Source: JBPBPI01 sp050954885 (GTDB taxonomy: Bacteria > Pseudomonadota > Alphaproteobacteria > Caedimonadales > Caedimonadaceae). From it: DNA of 14,194 nucleotides. Both the position numbers and the translations under genes were made by a program. A model generated the notes under the pieces. The model searched no databases. It was not told the DNA's origin and was given only the letters and a program-made list of their open reading frames with translations. The stretch covers positions 1 through 14,194 of the forward strand of contig JBPBPI010000083.1 of assembly GCA_050954885.1 (NCBI GenBank), in the 5' to 3' direction. Shown here in pieces: positions 7,696 to 14,182 of the stretch (positions are counted from its first letter, which is position 1; each line of letters opens with the position of its first letter).

Positions 7696-8936
7696 TTAAT
7701 CCAAATTCCTTGAAAATCTAATATTTGTTTATCTTTAAAAATCTCTAATTCTATTTTTTTAAAACTTTCATGGCCAACCAACATAACCAAAATATCAGAA
7801 GATTCTATCGCTTGGTGGGCTGTGGTAAGTTTGATGTGATCATATTTTTGTAAAGATTTTGGCAGATCCATAATATGAGGTTCGACAACAAAAATTTCAT
7901 GAATATTATTGTTTTCAGCAAGATCTTTTAATATTTCAATAGAAGGACTTTCTCTTAAGTCATCAATATTTGGCTTAAACGCCAATCCAAATAAGGACAC
8001 TGTTTTCTTTTGAGTTTGATTTATCAAATCTAAAATTTTTGAAACGACATATTTAGGCTTAAAATCGTTAATTTCTCTTGCCATTTTAATTAATTTTGCT
8101 TCCTCGGGACAGGCAGAGACAATGAACCAAGGATCAACTGCAATACAATGACCGCCAACACCAGGCCCTGGATTCAAAATATTGACACGTGGATGGTGAT
8201 TGGCAAGCTTAATAAGTTCCCAGACGTTAATATTAAGTTTGTCACAAATAATACTTAATTCATTTGCGAAAGCAATACTGACATCACGAAAAGAATTTTC
8301 TGTAAGTTTGGTCATCTCAGCAGTTTTAGCATCTGTTGGAATACAATCACCTTCGACAAATTGTTTATAAAATTCAATTGCTTTTCTTGTTGATTCTGAA
8401 CAAATACCTCCAACAACTCGATCATTCGAGATAAGCTCTTTCAAAGCAAATCCCGGTATAATTCTTTCAGGACAGTAAGCTACAAAAACGTTACCTTCAA
8501 TTTCTGTAGAACCAAAATTAAGATCAGGTCGTTTCTTTTTTAAAATATTTACCATTTCTTGAGTCGTTCCAACAGGAGAGGTAGACTCTAAAATAACAAG
8601 ATCATTTTGTTTTAAAAGATGAGATATAGATTCAGCAGCTTGAAAAACGTAGCTTAAGTCAGGTTTATAGTCATCTTTAAATGGCGTTGGAACAGCAATG
8701 ATGTAAACGTCTGCTTCTTGAGGGATTACAAAAGCTTTAAGGTTTCCTTCTTTAACACTTTTTTGAATTAATTCTTCTATACCAGGTTCAACAATATGAC
8801 TTTGAGCATTATTAAGTGCTTCAACGATAAAGGGATTAATATCACAACCAAAAACATTGATGCCTTTTGAAGACACAAGTGCAGCTGTAGGCAGGCCAAT
8901 ATATCCTAAGCCAATAAATGAAACTGTTTGTGACAT
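7692..8936 (-). CDS. wecC: UDP-N-acetyl-D-mannosamine dehydrogenase WecC
   Basis: Oxidises UDP-ManNAc to UDP-ManNAcA with two NAD+ in the cytoplasm. The likely product is 414 residues starting MSQTVSFIGLGYIGLP. It has an N-terminal Rossmann domain (GLGYIGLP 9-16, DIN 32-34), AVPTPF (81-86), ESTSPVGTT (117-125), YCPERIIPG (154-162), KLTENSFRDVSIAFANELS (210-228), PGPGVGGHCIAVDPWF (256-271) with catalytic Cys264, and the C-terminal FGLAFKPNIDDLRESP (316-331). These follow E. coli WecC almost block for block, favouring it over UDP-glucose dehydrogenase. The same frame is open to an ATG at 9003-9005, but those 23 extra residues would overlap wecB and precede the conserved Rossmann start. I chose ATG 8934-8936, which has GGAG about 11 nt upstream. 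The stop overlaps the next gene by 4 nt. Confidence 0.94.
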   Translation of the reverse strand: MSQTVSFIGLGYIGLPTAALVSSKGINVFGCDINPFIVEALNNAQSHIVEPGIEELIQKSVKEGNLKAFVIPQEADVYIIAVPTPFKDDYKPDLSYVFQAAESISHLLKQNDLVILESTSPVGTTQEMVNILKKKRPDLNFGSTEIEGNVFVAYCPERIIPGFALKELISNDRVVGGICSESTRKAIEFYKQFVEGDCIPTDAKTAEMTKLTENSFRDVSIAFANELSIICDKLNINVWELIKLANHHPRVNILNPGPGVGGHCIAVDPWFIVSACPEEAKLIKMAREINDFKPKYVVSKILDLINQTQKKTVSLFGLAFKPNIDDLRESPSIEILKDLAENNNIHEIFVVEPHIMDLPKSLQKYDHIKLTTAHQAIESSDILVMLVGHESFKKIELEIFKDKQILDFQGIWIK

Positions 8937-8948
8937 AATTTGAGGATC

Positions 8949-8952
8949 TCCA
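8949..8952 (-). promoter_or_regulatory. Ribosome binding site deciding the wecC start
   Basis: The minus strand reads GGAG here, followed by about 11-12 nt (atcctcaaatt) and the ATG at 8934-8936. The position supports the internal start that yields MSQTVSFIGLGYIGLP rather than the longer frame opening at 9005 inside wecB. Confidence 0.55.
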
Positions 8953-8958
8953 AAAAAA

Positions 8959-10077
8959 TTAAGCTTGTTGTAATATACGGATGATTCTTTGAGATGCAAG
9001 ACCATCTCCGTAAGGATTAGATATTTGTGACATTGATTTGTAATGATTTATGTCATCTAATATTCGATTTGTTATATCTACAATAGATTTTTGATTTGAA
9101 CCAGATAAAATAACAGTGCCACTTTCAACAGCTTCAGGACGTTCTGTTGTATCTCTAAAAACAACGACAGGTTTTCCAAGAGATGGTGCTTCTTCTTGAA
9201 TTCCACCTGAATCTGTTAAAATGATATAAGATCGGTTCATAAGATAGACAAAAGGAAGATAATCTTGAGGCTCGATAAGAAAGATATTTTGACTATTCTT
9301 AAGTATTCTTTGGACAGGTTCTTGAACATTTGGATTAAGATGCACTGGATAGAGAATTTCAATATCTTTTCGTAAAGCAAGCTCATTTAAGGCTTTACAA
9401 AGCGATTCAAAACCTTCTCCAAAGTTTTCACGTCGGTGACCTGTTACCAATATTAATTTTTTATCTTTATTTAAAAATGAAAATTTTTGATCTAGAGATT
9501 TATTTAAAAAATTATCATTATCTATTTGATGTTTTACCTCAAGTAAAGCATCAATAACTGTGTTTCCAACAACATGAATTTTGTCTTGAGATATACGCTC
9601 TGCCTCAAGATTCATTTTTGAGATTTCTGTGGGAGCAAAGTGAAGATCTGATAGTTTTCCAGCAAAAACACGGTTCATCTCTTCTGGCCAAGGAGAATAA
9701 ATGTTGTGCGTTCTTAATCCGGCTTCAATGTGAGCCACTGGAATTTTAAGATAAAAAGCTGCGAGGCTGGCTGCAAAAGTTGTGGTTGTATCTCCATGAA
9801 CAATAACGTAATGAGGTTTAATTTGAGATAAAGTATCAGTGACTCTTTCAAGAACTCGACTTGTTAAAGAAGATAAGGTTTGATTTTCATGCATAATATC
9901 TAGGTCAAAATCAGGTTGAATTTTAAAAAGATCAAGAACTTGATCAAGCATTTGACGATGTTGCGCAGTTACCAGAACAATAGTTTCAAAAGACGTACAT
10001 TTTTTTGCTACATTAATCAAAGGCGCCATTTTAATTGCTTCTGGACGGGTTCCAAAAACAAAAACTATTTTCTTCAT
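8959..10077 (-). CDS. wecB: UDP-N-acetylglucosamine 2-epimerase (non-hydrolysing) WecB
   Basis: Interconverts UDP-GlcNAc and UDP-ManNAc in the cytoplasm, supplying WecC. The 372-residue protein has full family length. Visible motifs are FGTRPEAIKMAPL (8-20), TAQHRQMLDQVL (37-48), VHGDTTTTFAASLAAFY (93-109), IEAGLRT (117-123), SPWPEEMNR (128-136), TGHRRENFG (212-220), YPVHLNPNV (243-251), LTDSGGIQEEAPSLGKPV (287-304) and RDTTERPEAV (308-317). The residues aligning with the studied active site (K16, D96, E118, E132, H214) are all present. The close match to the E. coli enterobacterial-common-antigen enzyme makes this assignment very secure. The start is ATG at 10075-10077, with AAGAG about 10 nt upstream. 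It lies 47 nt after the polymerase-like gene and 22 nt before wecC. Confidence 0.95.
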   Translation of the reverse strand: MKKIVFVFGTRPEAIKMAPLINVAKKCTSFETIVLVTAQHRQMLDQVLDLFKIQPDFDLDIMHENQTLSSLTSRVLERVTDTLSQIKPHYVIVHGDTTTTFAASLAAFYLKIPVAHIEAGLRTHNIYSPWPEEMNRVFAGKLSDLHFAPTEISKMNLEAERISQDKIHVVGNTVIDALLEVKHQIDNDNFLNKSLDQKFSFLNKDKKLILVTGHRRENFGEGFESLCKALNELALRKDIEILYPVHLNPNVQEPVQRILKNSQNIFLIEPQDYLPFVYLMNRSYIILTDSGGIQEEAPSLGKPVVVFRDTTERPEAVESGTVILSGSNQKSIVDITNRILDDINHYKSMSQISNPYGDGLASQRIIRILQQA

Positions 10078-10124
10078 TTATATCAAACTCTTTTTCAAAA
10101 CGATATTTTTAATGATTCTTTAAA

Positions 10125-11348
10125 CTATTTATTTACAGTAATCTTTACATAAAATAAAATAAAAAATATTCCACCCATAGTCTGAGTTTTTAAATAGACA
10201 AAATCATACTCTCTGAATGCTAAAATAAATATCGAAAATATTCCTATTGAAGAATAAAAAAGAATATTTTCTTTTACAATTAATTTAAAATTAAACAATA
10301 TTTTTATAAAAACAAAACTAAAAAGACATATCAATCCTAAGAGAGATAGCATTCCCCCATTATTTAGAAAGTCTATAAACAAATTGTGCGATCCTACATC
10401 AATTTTGTTAAAAAACAGTATCCCATAACTTTGAAAGCCCAGACCAAAGATAATATTTTTCAAATGTTGAGCAAAATAATAAGAACTCCAAGATTCAATA
10501 ATTTTAAACCTTATTGTCAAAGTAGCAGTATTATACATTTCTTTTTTTGTTACATCATCCAGTAAGAAAATAGATAATAGACATAAAAATAAAAATAAAA
10601 ATAAATAGAGAAGCTTTTTAATAGAAAAAAAATCTTTTTTAAGAAAAAAAATTATAGTAGTTGTAAAAAATAAAAACGTTGCAAGTCTAGAGAACATAGC
10701 AATTAATAATGAAATGATAAATAAACAAAGCCAATTATTATTTTCTTCTTTTTTAATAAATGTAAGTAAAAATGCTAAAAATAGTAAATTTGATGCTTTG
10801 TTAACATTACCAAGAGAATTCATTAAAAAATTATACTGGAAATTATACCTAGATATAATGATAGAATCTTTATAATCAATAATAAAATTTATATAAAATA
10901 AAATATATAAAAAAGAAAATAATACATAAGAATAAAATAAAATTTTAATTACAATATCTCCATATCTTGCAAAACAAAATAGTAATACAATCATAGAGAT
11001 CGGAAAAAATAATAAATTTGCCCAAAAATAATCTTTATTACCTCCTATAAAGTAATAAGTTGAAGAATAACCGCAAAAAATTATAAAAAAACATGAAATT
11101 ATAAATAAAATACTAAACTTATTAGCATAGAAAATTTTTTTATAATCTTGTTTATAATAAAAAAATGATAAAATAGAAAGAAATATTAGTATAGAAAGCG
11201 GATGTAGTATATATTGTATATTATGAAAATTAATATTTTTTCCAAAAACATATAAAAAAGTACATATTTGAGTTTCAAAAGGAAGACAAAAAATAAAAAA
11301 ATAAATTAAATAATCTAGCCATTTAATTTGTAATAAATTAGTAATCAT
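10125..11348 (-). CDS. Polytopic O-antigen polymerase/ligase-like protein (Wzy/WaaL type)
   Basis: This 407-residue, very hydrophobic protein has roughly ten or more predicted membrane spans by eye. It is rich in Phe, Ile, Leu and Tyr. Near the C-terminus, TIRFKIIESWSSYYFAQHLK (278-297) leads into NIIFGLGFQSYG (298-309). VGSHNLFIDFLNNGGMLSLL (318-337) follows. This R...W......GLG....(S)HN.fl..l...G..gll pattern is the signature of the O-antigen ligase/polymerase superfamily and marks the periplasmic catalytic loop. In a locus without another candidate, polymerisation of the repeat unit (Wzy) is the best reading; ligase activity cannot be excluded. Coding sequence is strikingly AT-rich, more than its neighbours, with an AAAAAT hexamer repeated three times (10585-10602) encoding an LFLFLF stretch and two A8 tracts nearby. 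The start is ATG at 11346-11348, with only a weak TTGAG-like ribosome binding site. Confidence 0.8.
   Translation of the reverse strand: MITNLLQIKWLDYLIYFFIFCLPFETQICTFLYVFGKNINFHNIQYILHPLSILIFLSILSFFYYKQDYKKIFYANKFSILFIISCFFIIFCGYSSTYYFIGGNKDYFWANLLFFPISMIVLLFCFARYGDIVIKILFYSYVLFSFLYILFYINFIIDYKDSIIISRYNFQYNFLMNSLGNVNKASNLLFLAFLLTFIKKEENNNWLCLFIISLLIAMFSRLATFLFFTTTIIFFLKKDFFSIKKLLYLFLFLFLCLLSIFLLDDVTKKEMYNTATLTIRFKIIESWSSYYFAQHLKNIIFGLGFQSYGILFFNKIDVGSHNLFIDFLNNGGMLSLLGLICLFSFVFIKILFNFKLIVKENILFYSSIGIFSIFILAFREYDFVYLKTQTMGGIFFILFYVKITVNK
10585..10602 (+). repeat. Hexanucleotide repeat (AAAAAT)x3 inside the polymerase-like gene
   Basis: Three perfect AAAAAT units in tandem, partly continued on the right. 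Gain or loss of a unit would keep the frame and change the LFLFLF membrane stretch. A8 runs follow at 10625-10632 and 10644-10651, where slippage would shift the frame. In DNA this AT-rich the repeat may be incidental. Confidence 0.7.
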
Positions 11349-11467
11349 AAGCTCAACTTTTTGTGTTTCAGAATGGATTTATAATCGCATTTATATATTT
11401 TTTCATTCTTTTTCTATAATAATTTAAATGATATAACTTATTTTAATTAAATCGATCATATACAAGA
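11349..11467. other. Intergenic gap between GT4 and the polymerase-like gene
   Basis: This is 119 nt of very AT-rich sequence. I see no ORF, tRNA or strong terminator (no GC-rich stem followed by a T run). An internal promoter on the minus strand is possible, since TATAAT-like hexamers abound, but none has a convincing -35 partner. Confidence 0.5.
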
Positions 11468-13129
11468 TCACTTAATATTTTTGAGAGCTTTCATAATTAT
11501 TTGAATGTATATGTCCCAAGTATATAAACGTATTGCCTTGTGATGTGAATTGTAACCTAGTTTTTTTGCCTCTTCATAATGATTTATAATCCACATAAGA
11601 CCTTTTACAATATCTGTTTCTGAATTTGGTTCACATAAAATAGAAGTTTCGTCTTTAATAATTGTGGCTGCTGTTAATTTATCTACTAAAATACCTGGCT
11701 TAAGTACATCTCCTATTTGCTCTAAATTTGAAGCTAAAATTGGTTTTCCCATACTCATATATTCAAAAAGTTTTGTAGGAGAGCCAAAAAAACGACTGCC
11801 ATCTGGATTAAGACAATGAGGTGAGAGAAAAATATCTGATAAAGACAAATAGAGGGGGGCTTTGTTTTGAGGAATAAGTCCTGTAAGAAGGACAAAACCA
11901 GCTTCAATAGGATCTTTTAAGGTAATTTTAAGGCTATTCATACAAACTCCGTCTCCAATTAAAAGGAAACGAAGATGATGTTTTTTCATCCATTCTAGAT
12001 GATTTTGATATAAATATTGAATAGCATTAGCAAGGATTTCAATCCCATGCCACTTTCCAAAAGTTCCAATAAAAGTAGCAACTGTATCTTTTTTAATTAA
12101 GCCAATTTCTTGACGTAATTTTTCTTTTTCGTCATCTTTAAAGTTTTCGAAATTAAAAATATCAGGATCAACACAATTAGGATAAAAAATAATTTTTTCT
12201 TCATCAACCCCTTTTTCTAAAAGTTCTTGCTTCAACACCTCAGAAACAACGACAATTAAATGGGCATGTTTTAGACAAATTTCTTCCGCTCGTTCAGCCA
12301 ATTTTGCAAATTGAAGAGGCTTCCCCCAATTTTTTGATACCCACAATTCTGATCCATTATATTCTAAAATTAAAGGAATTCTAAATAATCGACTTAAAAG
12401 GACACCTGTATAATTTCCCAAGGATAATCGTTGATAAATTAAATCATAAGATTGTTTTTTTTTGGATAATTCTTTAAAAAATTGTCTATTGAGTGTATAA
12501 ATATTGGCTTCGTAAAGGACACCAAATCCATGTTTTAAATCTACTTTTATGATATCAACATCTTTGTTTATCATAACAGGCATATCAAAAGTTCCATAAG
12601 AAACCGCGCATTTTTTTCGCATAAATGCATTTACAACACCTGCTATATGGCCTATGGAACCTCCTGCTTGAACACCAAGCCAATAATTTGTCTTAAGATA
12701 AAGAATATTTTTGATAGATAAATCACATGGTACTTTTAAAATTTGTCGTCGCCAAATAAAAAATGATTCTACCGTACAGAAAATTACGTTCCACATACTT
12801 ATTAGAGTAGGTCGAATAAAGCTTATTAAATTAAGTAAAATACGACTTCTTGATACAAGCTCAAATGATCCATCTCCATAACAAAGAAAAATTTCTTTAG
12901 ATCTTGTTAAAAAAGCACTTAGAAGTAAAATGCTTTGAACAGTTGTCATTGTTCTATCTTCTAAACACAAAAAGAGTTTTTGAGGTTTTAAAGAAAAAAG
13001 AAATTTAATTAGATTCTTGTAAGAGGATGCAACATTAGCTAGAGAAATAAAATTTTCTGGTTTATTTAAATCAAAGGATAATTGTTCTATAAAACGAGAA
13101 GTTAAAGGATAAAGTGATAAAAAGATCAT
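11468..13129 (-). CDS. GT4-family glycosyltransferase with N-terminal extension
   Basis: This 553-residue protein ends in a GT-B fold glycosyltransferase (about 140-553): YLKTNYWLGVQAGGSIGHIAGV (144-165) at the N-lobe start, EYNGSE (256-261), NCVDPDIF (318-325), FIGTFGKWHGIE (353-364), LIGDGV (390-395), LTGLIPQNKAPLYLSLSDIF (415-434) and GSPTKLFEYMSMGKPILAS (449-467). In the last, E456 occupies the GT4 donor-binding glutamate position. It presumably adds one sugar of the repeat unit on the cytoplasmic face; donor and acceptor are unknown. The first 140 residues are not part of a usual GT4 protein of around 400 residues. They contain CLEDRTMTTVQSILLLSAF and CYGDGSFELVSR and may be a degenerate second transferase lobe or a partner domain. 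It is the first gene of the locus. The start is ATG at 13127-13129, with an A-rich AAGAAA leader as a weak ribosome binding site. Confidence 0.85.
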   Translation of the reverse strand: MIFLSLYPLTSRFIEQLSFDLNKPENFISLANVASSYKNLIKFLFSLKPQKLFLCLEDRTMTTVQSILLLSAFLTRSKEIFLCYGDGSFELVSRSRILLNLISFIRPTLISMWNVIFCTVESFFIWRRQILKVPCDLSIKNILYLKTNYWLGVQAGGSIGHIAGVVNAFMRKKCAVSYGTFDMPVMINKDVDIIKVDLKHGFGVLYEANIYTLNRQFFKELSKKKQSYDLIYQRLSLGNYTGVLLSRLFRIPLILEYNGSELWVSKNWGKPLQFAKLAERAEEICLKHAHLIVVVSEVLKQELLEKGVDEEKIIFYPNCVDPDIFNFENFKDDEKEKLRQEIGLIKKDTVATFIGTFGKWHGIEILANAIQYLYQNHLEWMKKHHLRFLLIGDGVCMNSLKITLKDPIEAGFVLLTGLIPQNKAPLYLSLSDIFLSPHCLNPDGSRFFGSPTKLFEYMSMGKPILASNLEQIGDVLKPGILVDKLTAATIIKDETSILCEPNSETDIVKGLMWIINHYEEAKKLGYNSHHKAIRLYTWDIYIQIIMKALKNIK

Positions 13130-13160
13130 AAATTTTTTCTTTTAAAATTTTAGACGGCGT

Positions 13161-13177
13161 TAACTTTTTTAAAGTTA
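13161..13177. repeat. Perfect 7-bp inverted repeat, 3-nt loop
   Basis: TAACTTT-TTT-AAAGTTA, in the presumed 5' leader of the locus, 32 nt before the first ATG. The stem has one G-C pair, so it is weak as a terminator. The T run falls in the loop, not after the stem. It could equally be an operator-like palindrome. Confidence 0.5.
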
Positions 13178-13183
13178 GGTTAT

Positions 13184-13201
13184 ATCTTTAAAAATAAAGA
13201 T
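13184..13201. repeat. Perfect 7-bp inverted repeat, 4-nt loop
   Basis: ATCTTTA-AAAA-TAAAGAT, six bases from the neighbouring hairpin and just downstream (minus strand) of the candidate -10. Two perfect 7-bp palindromes in tandem could be binding sites or leader hairpins, though AT-rich DNA yields such repeats by chance. Confidence 0.45.
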
Positions 13202-13267
13202 GTAATTAAAATAGAATATTACCTAAAAAAAGTAAAATGGAAACAATTTTTTAAATTATTAAAATAT

Positions 13268-13286
13268 GAGACATCTAACGTTAGAT
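13268..13286 (+). repeat. Terminal inverted repeat, left, of IS1-family element
   Basis: gagacatctaacgttagat, the inverted partner of 14036-14054 with four mismatches and an intact gaga.atctaac core. It lies 39 nt before the transposase start codon. Confidence 0.6.
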
Positions 13287-13324
13287 AGGCAAAGATATCG
13301 AAAGTATAGTTTTGAAGAAAAATT

Positions 13325-14047
13325 ATGTCAGACGTGTCAAAGGTATGTTGTAAGTCTTGTGGGTGTGAAGATGTGATCAAGAACGGAATCGTGAGAGGCC
13401 ATCAACGATACCTGTGCCGGTCGTGTCGATACAATTATTACTCAAACGCCTAAACTTGGTGTTCCCGCGGCCCTCAAGTCTTTGGCTCTTGTGCTTTATG
13501 GCTTGTGTGGCGTGTCGATGAACAAAGATCGGGATAAATCTTTGGTGTGTCTAATGTGGCGGTGCTGAAATGGGTGAGGAAAGAGGGAGAAAAAATCAAA
13601 GATCTTTCGCCTCATGCAGAATGCAGCATCGTAATGATAGATGAGTTGTGAGATTTTATAAATGGTAAGAAAAAAAGTTTGAATCTAGCGAGCCGGCGTA
13701 TCACGTCGCCCTCTCGGATAGCAACTGGGTCGTCATGGTGACGCCTGCTGCAAACGTCTGATCAAGCGAGTAGATGATGAAACATGTGTCTTTTTAACGG
13801 ATGAATGGCCAGGCTTTTTTCGTCTATTGCCTTAAGCACGATATTTTTATGGCAAAGATCTGATGTACCCCATTGAACAGACCAACAGTGACATTCGACA
13901 TCAATTAGCTCGATTTTTACACGAAGGACCAAGGCTTCTTCCAGATCTCTTGTCATGGTTGATTTAAACTTAAAACTCGCTCATCATCTACAAAACAATC
14001 ACACCCTGGCACAATACATGAAACCATTGTTATCCATCTTTTGTTAG
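13325..14047 (+). pseudogene. IS1-family transposase, multiply frameshifted
   Basis: Starts MSDVSKVCCKSCGCEDVIKN (ATG 13325-13327), a zinc-finger N-terminus with CxxC...GHQRYLCRSCRYNY typical of IS1 transposases. An extra base near 13437-13441 sends the frame to a stop at 13451. The protein resumes one frame over as TPKLGVPAALKSLALVLYGL (from about 13449), shifts again to SNVAVLKWVRKEGEKIKDLS (from about 13550), and meets a TGA at 13649 where DEMWHF is expected. It then continues in another frame with DETCVFLTDEWPGFFRLLP, YFYGKDLMYPIEQTNSDIRH and stops at 13719 and 13833. It ends after a last shift near 13914 as TRRTK...MVDLNLKLAHHLQNN, stopping at 14045-14047. Catalytic Asp residues in MIDEL and LTDEW, and the IEQTNSDIRH block, are recognisable. 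With at least four frameshifts and three stops the gene cannot make transposase. Confidence 0.85.
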
Positions 14048-14054
14048 ATTTCTC
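14036..14054 (-). repeat. Terminal inverted repeat, right, of IS1-family element
   Basis: The minus strand reads gagaaatctaacaaaagat, paired with 13268-13286. It overlaps the final codons and stop of the transposase pseudogene. Confidence 0.6.
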
Positions 14055-14081
14055 AAATTATATCTACCTTAGAGTTGAAGT

Positions 14082-14096
14082 CATTATCATATAATG
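14082..14096. repeat. Short palindrome next to an IS insertion point
   Basis: CATTAT-CAT-ATAATG, a 6-bp stem with 3-nt loop ending two bases before the IS end at 14099. It may mark a target preference. The rest of 14055-14098 shows no gene. Confidence 0.4.
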
Positions 14097-14098
14097 TA

Positions 14099-14116
14099 AC
14101 CCGAGTTGCGTTTAAG
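14099..14116 (+). repeat. IS terminal inverted repeat, right copy
   Basis: acccgagttgcgtttaag; 16 of 18 bases match the inverted copy at 74-91, and a taaaaaag block follows at similar distance in both. Confidence 0.6.
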
Positions 14117-14182
14117 GATAATTAAAAAAGATCATTAGTATTGAGGTAAACTCTTGAGACTTAAACATCAGGAGTTCCCTCA

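Larger units (their letters stand above)
1524..13129 (-). other. Surface polysaccharide biosynthesis locus (seven co-oriented genes)
   Basis: Transcription order: GT4, Wzy/WaaL-like, wecB, wecC, two-domain oxidoreductase, asnB-like, heparinase-like. Spacings are 119 nt, 47 nt, 22 nt (using the revised wecC start), 4-nt overlap, 12 nt and 8-nt overlap, so the last four genes at least form a coupled unit. WecB and WecC make UDP-ManNAcA. The rest fit assembly and modification of an acidic capsule or O-antigen. No Wzx flippase, Wzz or initiating phosphoglycosyl transferase is present, so those must come from elsewhere or have been lost. Base composition is lower in G+C than the flanks, suggesting acquisition by transfer. 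Confidence 0.8.
13130..13267 (-). promoter_or_regulatory. Leader/promoter region of the polysaccharide locus
   Basis: This is 138 nt of AT-rich DNA upstream of the first gene. On the minus strand a -10-like TAATAT (13216-13221) lies 19 nt from a -35-like TTGTTT (13241-13246). That spacing is longer than the usual 17, so this is only a candidate. Between it and the ATG lie two adjacent perfect 7-bp inverted repeats (13184-13201 and 13161-13177) that would fold in the 5' leader RNA. The decayed IS1 element lies directly upstream and could have replaced or supplied the native promoter. Confidence 0.3.
13268..14054 (+). mobile_element. Decayed IS1-family insertion sequence with both terminal repeats
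   Basis: The left end starts gagacatctaacgttagat (13268-13286). The right end, read on the minus strand from 14054 inwards, is gagaaatctaacaaaagat (14054-14036). They match at 15 of 19 positions. The enclosed 787 bp is close to the usual IS1 length of about 770 bp and contains a broken IS1-type transposase gene spanning most of it. The exact tips and target duplication are not clear in the AT-rich flanks. The element sits at the upstream edge of the polysaccharide locus and transcribes away from it. Confidence 0.7.

Noticed and set aside
8937..9005. N-terminal extension of wecC by 23 residues from an ATG at 9003-9005
   Set aside because: It would overlap wecB by 47 nt and precede the conserved Rossmann start. 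The ATG at 8934-8936 has a GGAG at a suitable distance.
13325..13453. Programmed frameshift joining two IS1 reading frames, as in classical IS1
   Set aside because: No A6C-type slippery site is present at the junction, and the later shifts and stops show simple decay.
13762..13956. Minus-strand frame of 64 codons
   Set aside because: It is the antisense of the IS1 transposase pseudogene, whose plus-strand blocks match the family.
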